A stretch of DNA of 64,000 nucleotides from Variovorax paradoxus (GTDB lineage: Bacteria; Pseudomonadota; Gammaproteobacteria; Burkholderiales; Burkholderiaceae_C), in the NCBI RefSeq assembly GCF_024734665.1, contig NZ_CP102931.1, positions 370,001-434,000 of the forward strand, in the 5' to 3' direction. The notes under the pieces were generated by a model. That model searched no databases and was not told the DNA's origin. It worked only from the letters and a program-made list of their open reading frames with translations. The position numbers were made by a program, and so were the translations under genes. Shown piece by piece: positions 48,824 to 61,984 of the stretch; the first letter of the stretch is position 1; each line of letters starts with the position of its first letter.

Positions 48824-49568
48824 GCGCGAGCGGCATGGCCCAGCCTGCGAGCGCCGAGCGGCGCTCGATGCCCAGCTTGTCGAAGATGCGCCGCAGGTAG
48901 GTGCGCACGGTGGGCACGCCCACCGCGAGGCGCCGCGCGATCTCCTTGTCGGTGAGCCCTTCGCACACGCAGCGGGCCACTTCCTGCTCGCGCACGCTCA
49001 GCAAGGCCCATGCGGCTTCGCGTGTGTCGCCCGGGGCGACTGAAGCCGCCACACGCTGCGCCCGTTGCAGGGCCCCCGCGAACGCCGGCTCGATCAGGTC
49101 GAGCAGCGCCTTCTCGTGATCGCCGAAATCGCCGCGCCCCTTGCGGCGCCAGATGCGCAGGTCGCCCAGCGCGCGCTCGCCCTCGAAGGCATGCAGGTTC
49201 ATTCCCCAGTGCAGCCCGTCGCGCGCGAGAAAGTCGTTGAAGAACGCGGTGCGCATCAGCTCGCGCTGCGGCATCACCTCGGTCACGCGCGTGGCGCGGC
49301 GCCTCGACTGCAGCACGAAGGTGATCGGGTCGTGGTGCTGGTGCCACTGCGCATAGCTGTCGAGATTCGCGGGGTCCATGTGCAGCGCCACGCGTGCGCC
49401 GAAGCTGCCGCTCGCGGCGTCCCACACGAACGAGGCGAACTGGTCCGCATGCAGCAGGTCGAGCAGCGCCCAGCCCAGGTGCTCGCGGATCTCCTGCTCG
49501 CCGCGGTCTTCCGCCAGCAGCGTGAAAACGCCGCGCAATGCGTGCTGTTCAGAGCCTGTGAGGTACAT
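48816..49568 (-). CDS. LuxR family transcriptional regulator
   Basis: 250-aa regulator with a C-terminal LuxR helix-turn-helix (about 185-245, LSVREQEVARCVCEGLTDKEIARR) and an N-terminal domain of about 175 residues without a receiver signature; it is probably a GAF/PAS-like sensor. Divergent from the hybrid histidine kinase across 130 nt, which hints that the two act together, though it has no phosphorylatable receiver Asp in a recognised motif. Confidence 0.88.
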   Translation of the reverse strand: MYLTGSEQHALRGVFTLLAEDRGEQEIREHLGWALLDLLHADQFASFVWDAASGSFGARVALHMDPANLDSYAQWHQHHDPITFVLQSRRRATRVTEVMPQRELMRTAFFNDFLARDGLHWGMNLHAFEGERALGDLRIWRRKGRGDFGDHEKALLDLIEPAFAGALQRAQRVAASVAPGDTREAAWALLSVREQEVARCVCEGLTDKEIARRLAVGVPTVRTYLRRIFDKLGIERRSALAGWAMPLALT

Positions 49569-49602
49569 ACATCGCCGACTTTCTCGAGGGAGCCGTTGTA
49601 AC

Positions 49603-49615
49603 GCTAACGTTTAGC
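49603..49615. promoter_or_regulatory. Inverted repeat between LuxR and kinase genes
   Basis: GCTAA-CGT-TTAGC, 13 nt, in the divergent promoter region 35 nt before the LuxR start. It could be the operator of the LuxR protein; inferred from position only. Confidence 0.35.
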
Positions 49616-49698
49616 AAGCGCCGCGCCAAGGGTGGATGCCCGCGAATGCATGCGCCGCGCGGTCATGTATATCGCGCAGAATCGACGGCAGCCCGGCC

Positions 49699-51486
49699 AT
49701 GCCATCGACAACTCCCATCACCGAACACGCATCCAGGCCGCTGCTGAAGCGGTTCCGTGACTATTGGATCGAGGCGCCCAACGCCAATCCGCTGGTGGAC
49801 CAGAGCCTGGCGCGCGCCTATGTGATCGACACGCGGGACACGCCGCTGTCAGCCGCCGTCACGGCCGCGGTGTTCTGGATCCTGTTCCTCGTTCTCACCG
49901 GCAACCGCGGCACGCTCGTGTGGGCCGTGCTGGTGCACGCGATGCAATGGAACATGCACCGCCACCTGCACCGGCTGGATCCGGCCGCCATCGATGCAGC
50001 CACTGCCGCGCGCACGCGCCGGCGGCTGGAGTTGCGCATGCTGTTCCCGGGGCTGGTGTGGGCGTTGGCGCCGTGGCTGTTCTTCCCGCATGGCGACCTT
50101 GCCCACATCCTGCTCATGTACTTCTTCGTGAGCGGCACGACCAGCGTGATCATTGCCGCGCTCGCCCAGTGGTGGCTGGCCGCCCTGTGCTTCGGCGTCC
50201 CGGTGTTCCTGAGCCTGGCGCTGCGGCTGGTGCTTGAGCCGGGCAGCGTGACGGTCATCATGGGGTGCCTTGCGGTGTCGCAGCTGGTGGCGGCCCTGCA
50301 CTATGCGCGCAAGCAGAACCGGCTGATCGTCGGCTCCATCGAGAACGGCTTCGAGAACGCGCGCCTGGCCGAAGCGCTGTCGCGCCAGCTCGACCACGTG
50401 GCACAGCTCGCCGCGCAGCGCGCCCGCATCTTTGCGGCCGCCAACCACGACCTGCGCCAGCCCATGCATGCGCTGGCCATCTTCGTCGACGCGCTGGACA
50501 CGCGCAATCCGCCCACGGCCGAGAACCTGCGCTTCATGCGCGACAGCGTAGATGCCCTGCGCGGCTCCATCGATGCGCTGCTGGACATCGCGCAGCTCGA
50601 CGGCGGCGTGGCGCCCGTTCGCCCCGAGCCGATGCGCCTGCAGCCGCTGTTCGATGCGCTGCACGGGCGCTTTGCGGCGCTGGCCGCGGCCAAGGGGCTG
50701 CGCCTGCGCGTGCGCCCCACGCAAGCCGCGGTGCAGGCGGACGCGCGCATGCTCGCGCGGCTGCTCGGCAACCTGGTGGACAACGCGATCAAGTACACCC
50801 CCTCGGGCACCGTGCTGGTCTGCGCCAGGCATGCGACGCCGGGCGCCTGGCGCATCGAGGTGCGCGATTCCGGCGTGGGCATCGACGCGCGGCACCAGGC
50901 GCAGGTGTTCGAGGAGTTTTTCCAGATCGACAACCCCGGGCGCGACCGCAGCCGCGGGCTCGGGCTGGGCCTGTCGCTGGTGGCGAGCACGGCGCAGGTG
51001 ATGGGTTCGCGCATCCGGGTGCGCACCGCACCGGGCCGCGGCAGCACCTTCTCGCTGGTGCTCGACGAGACGGCCGCGCCACCGGCAGATGACGACCTGG
51101 CCGTGCCGGCCGGGCCAACGGAAGAAGCTGCCGCCCTTCGCATCCTGGTGCTCGACGACGAGCAACCCGTGCGCGAGGCCATGCGTTCGCTCCTGTCCGC
51201 CTGGGGCCACGAGGTGGTGCTGGCGGCCAACCCGCGCGAAGCCTTGCAGCAGGCCGGCGTGTTCGACCTGATGCTGAGCGACCTGCGCCTGGGCAGCGGC
51301 CTCTCGGGCCTGGCCGCCGCGCAGGCCCTGCAAGCGGTCGGCAAGGCACGCAACGTGGTCGTCCTCACCGGCGAAACCGCGCATGCGACGCGGGCGGAGG
51401 TCGAGCGCGCAGGCTATGCGCTGATCTACAAGCCGGCAGGTGCGCAGGCCCTGCAGGAAGCCATTGCCGCAAGCCGGCCTGCCTAG
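49699..51486 (+). CDS. Hybrid sensor histidine kinase/response regulator
   Basis: 595-aa membrane kinase. Five to six hydrophobic segments lie in residues 45-200. The HisKA site is NHDLRQPMH with His250; the HATPase domain has DNAIKYTPSG (N box), DSGVGI and GLGLGLSL (about 360-445). A C-terminal receiver has Asp486/Asp487 (VLDDEQ) and phospho-acceptor Asp528 (MLSDLR). ATG 49699 is chosen; an upstream ATG at 49636 is possible. The signal is unknown. Next to a divergent LuxR regulator, a likely partner. Confidence 0.88.
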   Translation: MPSTTPITEHASRPLLKRFRDYWIEAPNANPLVDQSLARAYVIDTRDTPLSAAVTAAVFWILFLVLTGNRGTLVWAVLVHAMQWNMHRHLHRLDPAAIDAATAARTRRRLELRMLFPGLVWALAPWLFFPHGDLAHILLMYFFVSGTTSVIIAALAQWWLAALCFGVPVFLSLALRLVLEPGSVTVIMGCLAVSQLVAALHYARKQNRLIVGSIENGFENARLAEALSRQLDHVAQLAAQRARIFAAANHDLRQPMHALAIFVDALDTRNPPTAENLRFMRDSVDALRGSIDALLDIAQLDGGVAPVRPEPMRLQPLFDALHGRFAALAAAKGLRLRVRPTQAAVQADARMLARLLGNLVDNAIKYTPSGTVLVCARHATPGAWRIEVRDSGVGIDARHQAQVFEEFFQIDNPGRDRSRGLGLGLSLVASTAQVMGSRIRVRTAPGRGSTFSLVLDETAAPPADDDLAVPAGPTEEAAALRILVLDDEQPVREAMRSLLSAWGHEVVLAANPREALQQAGVFDLMLSDLRLGSGLSGLAAAQALQAVGKARNVVVLTGETAHATRAEVERAGYALIYKPAGAQALQEAIAASRPA

Positions 51487-51542
51487 CCTCGGGGCTTGCC
51501 CCATCGGCACCTTGCCCGCAAGGTGTTCCAATAGCGGTCTTC

Positions 51543-51977
51543 ATGAGCGCCAACGATCCCACCACCGGACCTTGCCCCTGCGGCCGTACAGACCGCCGCG
51601 ACAAGCCCATCGGCTACGCCCTGTGCTGTGGCCGCTATCTCGACGATTTCGGGAACACGCCCGCGCCCGACGCCGAATCGCTGATGCGTTCGCGCTATTC
51701 GGCCTTCGTGCTGGAACGCGGCGAATATCTGCTCGCCACCTGGCACGCGTCGAAGCGGCCGGCCTCGATCGAGTTCGAGCCGGGCGTCAAATGGCTGGGG
51801 CTGGACATCCGCTCGCGCTCGGTGCTCGACGCGGACCATGCCGAAATCGAGTTCGTCGCGCGCCAGCGCAGCGCGGCCACGGGCGCCGCCACGCGCCTGC
51901 ACGAGCGCAGCCGCTTCGTGCGGGAAGGCGATCGCTGGTACTACCTGGACGGCGACCTGCAAGTACCCCTGGGTTGA
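51543..51977 (+). CDS. ychJ: YchJ family protein
   Basis: 144-aa UPF0225/YchJ protein. The N-terminal cysteines CPCGR and YALCCGRY (about 11-30) form the SEC-C-like zinc motif, and ESLMRSRYSAFVLERGEYLLATWH is the conserved YchJ block (given in part in databases as DUF). Small, cytoplasmic, function unknown. It ends just before the TPP riboswitch. Confidence 0.92.
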   Translation: MSANDPTTGPCPCGRTDRRDKPIGYALCCGRYLDDFGNTPAPDAESLMRSRYSAFVLERGEYLLATWHASKRPASIEFEPGVKWLGLDIRSRSVLDADHAEIEFVARQRSAATGAATRLHERSRFVREGDRWYYLDGDLQVPLG

Positions 51978-52010
51978 CGCACCGGGCCGAGGCCCGCACA
52001 ATCGGCCCCG

Positions 52011-52097
52011 CTCCGGGGTGCACGCATGTGGCGTGCTGAGATGGCAAAGCAGCCGACCCGCGAACTTGATCCGGGTCATACCGGCGTAAGAAGAGCT
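52011..52097 (+). promoter_or_regulatory. TPP riboswitch (THI element)
   Basis: Conserved THI-box features in order: CCGGGGTGC (52013-52021), GTGCTGAGATGGC (52033-52045), GACCCGCGAACTTGATC (52055-52071) and CGGGTCATACCGGCGTAAG (52072-52090). It lies about 100 nt before the thiC start. On binding thiamine pyrophosphate it should shut off thiC, by hiding the ribosome site or by early termination. Confidence 0.95.
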
Positions 52098-52136
52098 GCA
52101 CTCCCTGGCTTCGGTCCGTCACTCCCCCTTCCGTGA

Positions 52137-54083
<1,947 letters not shown>

Positions 54084-54146
54084 GCTTCCTCCTGCGAAAA
54101 GGGGGCGTTGCTACCATGGGGTCAATCACCGAACTCCGGCACTGCA

Positions 54147-54839
54147 ATGACCCCCTTTCCTTTTTCCGCCGTTCTCTTCGATTGCGACGGCGTGCTCGTC
54201 GATTCCGAACCCATCACCAACCGCGTGCTCGCCGAAATGCTCGGCGAGCTCGGTTGGCACATCACGACCGAGGAATCGATGAACACCTTCACCGGCAAGG
54301 CGGTGAAGGACGAGGCTGCGCTCATCGAGACGAAGACCGGCGTGAGGATCACCGACGACTGGCTCAAGACCTTCCGCGCCCGCCGCAATGAGGCACTTGA
54401 GCGCGACCTCGTCGCCATTCCCCACGCGCCCGCCGCCATCCGCGAAATCCATTCAAGGCTCAAGGGCCGCATTGCCTGCGCATCGGGTGCAGACCGCCAC
54501 AAGGTCGAACTGCAGCTTGCCAAGGTCGGCATGCTCGACTATTTCCAGGGCCGCATCTTCAGCGGACACGAGATGCCGCGCTCCAAGCCGCACCCCGACG
54601 TGTACCTCGCCGCGGCGGAAGCCCTCGGTGTCGACCCGAAACGCTGCGCCATCGTCGAAGACACCGTTACCGGCGCAATGGCCGGCGTGGCTGCAGGAGC
54701 CACTGTGTTCGGCTACAGCACCGGCGAATCGGGCCACAGCGGCCCCGGCCCTCTGCTGAGCGTGGGCGCGGTGAAGGTGTTCAGCGACATGTCCGAACTG
54801 CCGGCGCTGCTTTCGGGCTACGGGCTGCAGGCGGCCTGA
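54147..54839 (+). CDS. HAD family hydrolase (beta-phosphoglucomutase-like)
   Basis: 230-aa HAD phosphatase of the GS/phosphoglucomutase-like subfamily: motif I FDCDGVLVDSEP (about 9-20), motif II CASGADR near 112, motif III RSKPHPDVY near 146 and VEDTVTGAMAG near 170. ATG 54147 (MTPFPFSAV) is chosen. It lies 63 nt after thiC with no terminator seen between, so it may be cotranscribed and could be a thiamine-pathway phosphatase; that link is inference. Confidence 0.88.
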   Translation: MTPFPFSAVLFDCDGVLVDSEPITNRVLAEMLGELGWHITTEESMNTFTGKAVKDEAALIETKTGVRITDDWLKTFRARRNEALERDLVAIPHAPAAIREIHSRLKGRIACASGADRHKVELQLAKVGMLDYFQGRIFSGHEMPRSKPHPDVYLAAAEALGVDPKRCAIVEDTVTGAMAGVAAGATVFGYSTGESGHSGPGPLLSVGAVKVFSDMSELPALLSGYGLQAA

Positions 54840-54890
54840 GTTTCTGGTGGAATGCAGGGCGCAACTCCCGAGCCGCAGGAACCACTTCCC

Positions 54891-55217
54891 ATGACTTCCG
54901 AATACAAAACCGAGCAGCCCGATCGCAGCGAGATCGACGCGCTCACCGGCCCCGCCGTGGTCGAGTTCGGCACCAACTGGTGCGGCATCTGCAAGGCCGC
55001 GCAGCCGAACATCGCCGAGGCCTTTGCCAAGTACCCGGATATTCGCCGCATCAAGGTCGAAGACGGCAGCGGGCGTCCGCTGGGTCGTTCGTTCAACGTG
55101 CGCCTGTGGCCTACGCTGGTGTTCATGCGCGATGGCAAGCAGGTTGCGAAGCTGGTGCGGCCTGAAGACAGCCAATCCATTGCCGATGCGCTTGCGCTGA
55201 TCGCGCAGCCCAGCTGA
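54891..55217 (+). CDS. Thioredoxin family protein
   Basis: 108-aa thioredoxin-fold protein. The active site is WCGICK (about 31-36) in place of the usual WCGPCK, and the cis-Pro is in LWPTLVFM. Cytoplasmic. ATG 54891 follows AGGAA; ATG 54852 would add 13 residues. Ile in place of Pro in the motif should alter its redox potential. It ends 75 nt from the convergent AraC gene. Confidence 0.88.
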   Translation: MTSEYKTEQPDRSEIDALTGPAVVEFGTNWCGICKAAQPNIAEAFAKYPDIRRIKVEDGSGRPLGRSFNVRLWPTLVFMRDGKQVAKLVRPEDSQSIADALALIAQPS

Positions 55218-55292
55218 CGCGTCATTCTCGGGGCGCGATCACGCCGACGGTGTCATCCGCACGCACCCCGAACGTGCCCCAAACGCCCTCCG

Positions 55293-56321
55293 CTACAGCC
55301 CCTGCTGCCGAAAGTCGCGAGGCGCATGCCCTGTCCACTGCAGGAACGCACGTGAAAAGCTCTTCTCGTTGCGAAACCCCACCGCCAGCGCCACCTGTTT
55401 GATCGGCCGCGTGGTGCGGCGCAGCTGGTCGATGGCCATTTCGTGGCGCACCTCGTTCTTCAGCGCCTGCAGCGAGGTGCCTTCCTCGTGCAACTGCCGG
55501 TGCAGTGTGCGGCTCGACACATTGAGCAACCCGGCCAGCGCCTCGGCCGTGGTGGCCTCGCTGGCGCGCGAACGCAGCAGTTCGCGCACCCGCTGGCCCA
55601 GCAGGCGGTCGCGCCGGTACTGCAGGATTGTGAGCGGCAGCGCGCGCCTGAGCATGGTGCGCAGCGCGCGCTCGTCTCGCTGCAAGGGTAGAGCGAGATA
55701 GCGCTCGTCGAAACTGATGCCCGCCTGCGGCGCGTCGAAGCGCACGTCGGGCGTGAACATCAGCGGGTAGGCGTCGCTGTGCGGCGGCGCGGCAAACGGA
55801 AAGCTCGCGTGCCGCAGCGAAATGCGCGAGTCGATGGCCCAGCACATGTAGCCGTGCACGAAGCGCAGGGTGGTCACCAGGCAGAACTCGCGGAAGGCGT
55901 CGTCCAGCGGGACGTTCTCGGCGATGCGCAGCGTGGCCACGCCGCCGGCCACTTCGAGCGACAGGCCGATGTCCTCGGTCAGCAGCCGGTGGTGGCGGCA
56001 CCAGCGCTTGATGGCCACGCCTAGGTCGGGCGAGGTCAGCGAGGCGCGGCACAGCAGGCCGTAGGTGCCCCAGGGCAGGCGCCGCGAGAACCAGCCGAGC
56101 GTTTCGTCGTCGAGCTCCTGCATGGCGTGGCCTGACAGCACCTCGAACTGCGCGGCCGTCACCCTCGCGCCCGGCCGGGCCAGCTCGCGCGGCGTGATCT
56201 GTGCCGCCTTCAGGGCCTCGGCCGGGTCCATGCCGTAGCGCTCGTAGCCCTGCACGATAGCTCTCACGAAGGCCATCGGCGTGACGGCGCGGGCGGGTCT
56301 GAGGAACGACGGGGGCGACAT
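55293..56321 (-). CDS. AraC family regulator (OruR/ArgR-like type)
   Basis: 342-aa AraC regulator with an N-terminal arabinose-binding-type domain (about 10-210) and a C-terminal pair of helix-turn-helices (about 235-340; [23 protein letters not shown] and [22 protein letters not shown], each given in part). ATG 56321 ([12 protein letters not shown]) is chosen. It is divergent from the liu operon across 142 nt, so it probably activates it. Ligand unknown. Confidence 0.9.
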   Translation of the reverse strand: MSPPSFLRPARAVTPMAFVRAIVQGYERYGMDPAEALKAAQITPRELARPGARVTAAQFEVLSGHAMQELDDETLGWFSRRLPWGTYGLLCRASLTSPDLGVAIKRWCRHHRLLTEDIGLSLEVAGGVATLRIAENVPLDDAFREFCLVTTLRFVHGYMCWAIDSRISLRHASFPFAAPPHSDAYPLMFTPDVRFDAPQAGISFDERYLALPLQRDERALRTMLRRALPLTILQYRRDRLLGQRVRELLRSRASEATTAEALAGLLNVSSRTLHRQLHEEGTSLQALKNEVRHEMAIDQLRRTTRPIKQVALAVGFRNEKSFSRAFLQWTGHAPRDFRQQGL

Positions 56322-56356
56322 GGTGCAGCGGATCAGTCGTGGCGTGATTTGCAACC

Positions 56357-56372
56357 ATTGTGGCGCCAATTG
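56357..56372. promoter_or_regulatory. Possible AraC-type site before liuA
   Basis: ATTG-TGGCGCCA-ATTG: an 8-bp palindrome flanked by direct ATTG copies, in the AraC/liuA divergent region, about 90 nt before liuA. Weak evidence. Confidence 0.3.
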
Positions 56373-56463
56373 CGGCACGGCGAGGCGTAAGCTGCGATCT
56401 TTCGCAAGCGCCATCCAGCGCGGGTGGCATTGCGCGCAGACCCCTTCAGAGGAGACAAACCCC

Positions 56464-57636
56464 ATGCACGATCCCGGCCTGAACTTCGACCTGGGCGACA
56501 CCATCGACTCGCTGCGCAGCGCGATCCAGGACTTCGCCGCCAACGAAATCGCGCCCCGCGCTGCCGACATCGACCGCGACAACCTGTTCCCGCACGACCT
56601 CTGGCAGAAGCTCGGCGAGCTCGGCCTGCACGGCATGACGGTGAAAGAGGAATTCGGCGGCACCGAGCTGGGCTACCTGGCGCACATCGTGGCCATGGAA
56701 GAAGTCTCGCGCGCCTCGGCCTCGGTGGGCCTGTCTTACGGCGCGCACTCCAACCTGTGCGTGAACCAGATCCACCGCAACGGCAGCGACGCGCAGAAGA
56801 AGAAATACCTGCCCAAGCTGGTGAGCGGCGAGCACGTCGGCGCGCTGGCCATGAGCGAGCCCAACGCCGGCTCCGACGTGGTGAGCATGAAGCTCAAGGC
56901 CGAGAAGAAGAACGGCTACTACGTGCTCAACGGCGGCAAGATGTGGATCACCAACGGCGGTGACGCCGACACGCTGGTCATCTACGCCAAGACCGAGCCC
57001 GAGATGGGCGCGCGCGGCATGACGGCCTTCATCGTCGAGAAGAACTTCAAGGGCTTCTCCGCCGGCACCAAGCTCGACAAGCTCGGCATGCGCGGCTCCA
57101 ACACCTTCCCGCTGTTCTTCGACAACTGCGAAGTGCCCGAAGAGAACGTGCTCGGCGGCGAAGGCCAGGGCGCGAGAGTGCTGATGAGCGGCCTCGACTA
57201 CGAACGCGCGGTGCTTTCGGGCGGCCCGCTGGGCATCATGGCTGCATGCATGGACGCGGTGCTGCCCTTCATCCACGAGCGCAAGCAGTTCGGCCAGAGC
57301 ATCGGCGAGTTCCAGCTCATGCAGGGCAAGCTGGCCGACATGTATTCGACCTGGCAGGCCACGCGTGCCTATGTGTACGCGGTGGGTAAGGCCTGCGACC
57401 GCAACGACCATGCGCGCACCTTCCGCAAGGATGCGGCCGGCGCCATCCTGTACTCCGCAGAGAAGGCGACTTGGATGGCCGGCGAGGCGATCCAGGCGCT
57501 GGGCGGCGTGGGCTACACGAAGGACTTCCCGGTCGAGCGGCTGTGGCGCGATGCCAAGCTGTACGAGATCGGCGCGGGCACGAGCGAGATCCGCCGGATG
57601 CTGATCGGCCGCGAGCTGTTCGCTGAAACGGCATAA
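56464..57636 (+). CDS. liuA: Isovaleryl-CoA dehydrogenase
   Basis: 390-aa acyl-CoA dehydrogenase of leucine breakdown (isovaleryl-CoA to 3-methylcrotonyl-CoA). The catalytic Glu247 is in [15 protein letters not shown], the position special to isovaleryl-CoA dehydrogenases; the usual late Glu position reads [12 protein letters not shown] with Gly. ATG 56464 has GAGGAGA upstream. First gene of the liu operon, with liuB and liuC downstream, which supports the assignment. Confidence 0.95.
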   Translation: MHDPGLNFDLGDTIDSLRSAIQDFAANEIAPRAADIDRDNLFPHDLWQKLGELGLHGMTVKEEFGGTELGYLAHIVAMEEVSRASASVGLSYGAHSNLCVNQIHRNGSDAQKKKYLPKLVSGEHVGALAMSEPNAGSDVVSMKLKAEKKNGYYVLNGGKMWITNGGDADTLVIYAKTEPEMGARGMTAFIVEKNFKGFSAGTKLDKLGMRGSNTFPLFFDNCEVPEENVLGGEGQGARVLMSGLDYERAVLSGGPLGIMAACMDAVLPFIHERKQFGQSIGEFQLMQGKLADMYSTWQATRAYVYAVGKACDRNDHARTFRKDAAGAILYSAEKATWMAGEAIQALGGVGYTKDFPVERLWRDAKLYEIGAGTSEIRRMLIGRELFAETA

Positions 57637-57645
57637 GCTGTGTTT

Positions 57646-57759
57646 CTCCCTCCCCCTCTGGGGGAGGGCAGGGGTGGGGGCAAGCGGCATTCGATGAAGC
57701 ACTGCGCTGAACATACGCCGCCTGCCCCCATCCCAGCCTTCCCCCAAAGGGGGAAGGAG
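57646..57759. repeat. Inverted pair of 37-bp hairpin repeats
   Basis: Two 37-bp copies in opposite orientation at 57646-57682 and 57723-57759 with a 40-nt spacer. Each holds a perfect 9-bp hairpin: CCCTCCCCC-TCT-GGGGGAGGG (57648-57668) and CCTTCCCCC-AAA-GGGGGAAGG (57737-57757). The copies differ in the stems in a paired way. They sit between liuA and the ligase gene and may lower expression of the downstream genes. Confidence 0.85.
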
Positions 57760-57783
57760 CCAGGCAAGGAGACAAGGAAGGAA

Positions 57784-59459
<1,676 letters not shown>

Positions 59460-59463
<4 letters not shown>

Positions 59464-61082
59464 GCCAACTCGAAACCAAACTCAACGCCCGCTCGGCGGA
59501 TTTCCAGGCCAACGCCGCAGCCATGCGCGCGATGGTCGACGACCTGCGCACGCAGTTCGCGAAAGTGGAGCAGGGCGGCGGCGAGGCCGCGCGCGCCAAG
59601 CACACGGCACGCGGCAAGCTGCTGCCGCGCGATCGCGTGGCCGAGCTGCTCGACCCGGGCACGCCCTTTCTTGAAATCGCGCCGCTGGCCGCGCATGCGA
59701 TGTATCTCGACGGCAAGGGAGCCGAGTCGGCGCCGGGCGCCGGCATCATCACGGGCATCGGCCGCGTGAACGGCGTCGACTGCATGATCGTCTGCAACGA
59801 CGCGACGGTGAAGGGCGGCACCTACTACCCGATGACGGTGAAGAAGCATCTGCGCGCGCAGGAGATTGCCGAGCAGAACCGCCTGCCCTGCATCTACCTC
59901 GTCGACTCGGGCGGCGCCAACCTGCCGAACCAGGACGAAGTGTTCCCCGACCGCGAGCACTTCGGCCGCATCTTCTACAACCAGGCCAACATGAGCGCCC
60001 AGGGCATTCCGCAGATCGCGGTGGTCATGGGCTCGTGCACGGCCGGCGGCGCGTACGTGCCGGCGATGAGCGACGAATCGATCATCGTGAAGAACCAGGG
60101 CACCATCTTCCTGGGCGGCCCGCCGCTCGTGAAGGCGGCCACGGGCGAGGTGGTGACGGCCGAAGACCTTGGCGGCGGCGACGTGCACACGCGCCTGTCG
60201 GGCGTGGTCGACCACCTCGCGCAGAACGACCTGCATGCGCTGGCGCTCGCGCGCTCGGCGGTGGCCAACCTCAATGCGAAGGCGGCCGAGGCCCCGGCCA
60301 AGGCCGAGGTGCGCGCGCCCGCGTTCCCGCGCGAGGAACTCTACGGCGTGATCCCTACCGACACGCGCAAGCCCTTCGACGTGCGCGAGATCATCGCGCG
60401 CGTCGTCGACGGCAGCGAGTTCCACGAGTTCAAGTCGCGCTTCGGCGCCACGCTGGTCTGCGGCTTTGCCGAGATCGAGGGCATGCCGGTGGGCATCGTT
60501 GCCAACAACGGCATCCTGTTCAGCGAGTCGGCGCAGAAGGGCGCGCACTTCATCGAGCTGTGCTGCCAGCGCAAGATTCCGCTGGTGTTCCTGCAGAACA
60601 TCACCGGCTTCATGGTGGGCCGCAAGTACGAGAACGAAGGCATCGCGCGCCACGGCGCCAAGATGGTGACGGCCGTGGCCACCGCCAACGTGCCCAAGTT
60701 CACCATCATCATCGGCGGCAGCTTCGGCGCCGGCAACTACGGCATGTGCGGCCGCGCGTACAGCCCGCGCTTCCTCTGGATGTGGCCCAACGCGCGCATC
60801 AGCGTGATGGGCGGCGAGCAGGCCGCGAGCGTGCTGGCCACCGTGAAGCGCGACGGCATTGAACTGAAGGGTGGCAGCTGGAGCAAGGAAGAAGAAGAAG
60901 CCTTCAAGGCGCCGATCCGCCAGCAGTACGAAGACCAGGGGCACCCTTACTACGCCACCGCGCGGATCTGGGACGACGGCATCATCGATCCGGCGGACAC
61001 GCGGCGCGTGCTGGCGCTGGGGTTGGCTGCGGCACGGAATGCGCCGATTCCAGAGCCGAAGTTCGGCATCTTCCGCATGTAA
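59460..61082 (+). CDS. liuB: Methylcrotonoyl-CoA carboxylase beta (carboxyltransferase) subunit
   Basis: 540-aa carboxyltransferase subunit with the acyl-CoA carboxylase fold: N-terminal half with [13 protein letters not shown] and [22 protein letters not shown]-terminal half with [20 protein letters not shown] and [16 protein letters not shown] blocks (shortened). The SGGANLPNQ and GAGNYGM spelling is that of methylcrotonyl-CoA enzymes. It works with the biotin-carrying alpha subunit whose gene begins at 63974. Confidence 0.95.
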
Positions 61083-61104
61083 GGCTCGGGACGGAAACGC
61101 TCTC

Positions 61105-61968
61105 ATGACGCTGCGCCGGCTCACACTCATCGCCGCCTTGCTTTGCGTAGCGCTGGGCGCGCACGCGCAAAGCGTGGCGCGCCGCGACATCGAGATACCG
61201 ATGACGGTCAAAGGCTTCTTCGGCGAGTCGCACATCAAGCTGGCCGCCACCGAATACAGGCCAGAGGGCGACGGACCGTTCCCGGTGCTGGTGATCAACC
61301 ACGGCACGCCGCGCTCGCCTGCCGACTTTCCGAAGACGCAGGACCGCTATGCGCGGCAGGCCGAGATGTTCGCGAAGCACGGCTTCCTGGTCATCAATCC
61401 GCTGCGGCGCGGCTATGGCAAGTCCGACGGGCCGTGGGCCGAGAACTACTTCAGCTGCGCCAACCCCGACTACGTGCAGGCCGGCCTCGAAACCGCGAAG
61501 GACATCAGCGCCGCGCTCGACTACGCGCGCACGCTGCCGTATGCCGACGCGCAGCACATGGTGCTGCTCGGCAAATCGGCCGGTGGCTTCGGTGTGCTGG
61601 CGTTGTCGAGCCTGAACCCCGAGGGCGTGGTCGGCACCATCAACTTTGCAGGCGGGCGCGGCTCGCGCGGGCCGGACGACGTATGCAACGAAGCGAAGCT
61701 GGTCGATGCCTTCGGCCGCTACGCATCGACCACCAAGGTGCCGATGTTGTGGGTCTATTCGGAGAACGACCACTTCTTCGGCCCCGCATTGGCGAAGCGG
61801 CTGCTGGAGGCCTACAAAGCCAAGGGCGTCGACGTGCGTTTCGAGGGCGTTCCGCCCTACGGCAGTGACGGCCATGCCTTCTTCGAAGGCCGCGACAACG
61901 CCGCCATCTGGGTGCCGATGGTGGACCAGTTCCTCGCGAAGCTGGGGTTGCCCCGGCACCTGCAATGA
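61105..61968 (+). CDS. Secreted alpha/beta hydrolase
   Basis: 287-aa dienelactone-hydrolase-like alpha/beta hydrolase with a signal peptide (1-22, GAHAQS). Triad: Ser in GKSAGGFG (about 157), Asp in SENDHFFG (about 220) and His in SDGHAFFEG (about 259). ATG 61105 is chosen because the frame upstream lies inside liuB. An exported esterase inside a cytoplasmic leucine pathway is odd; it might release branched acids from esters outside the membrane (inference). Confidence 0.88.
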   Translation: MTLRRLTLIAALLCVALGAHAQSVARRDIEIPMTVKGFFGESHIKLAATEYRPEGDGPFPVLVINHGTPRSPADFPKTQDRYARQAEMFAKHGFLVINPLRRGYGKSDGPWAENYFSCANPDYVQAGLETAKDISAALDYARTLPYADAQHMVLLGKSAGGFGVLALSSLNPEGVVGTINFAGGRGSRGPDDVCNEAKLVDAFGRYASTTKVPMLWVYSENDHFFGPALAKRLLEAYKAKGVDVRFEGVPPYGSDGHAFFEGRDNAAIWVPMVDQFLAKLGLPRHLQ

Positions 61969-61984
61969 CGACAAGACAACGGAC

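Noticed and set aside
56322..56463. LiuR box ahead of liuA
   Set aside because: No TTTACGTAAA-like palindrome present; only a weak TGGCGCCA site.
57646..57759. CRISPR-like array
   Set aside because: Only two copies, in opposite orientation, each a hairpin; no regular spacers or cas genes.
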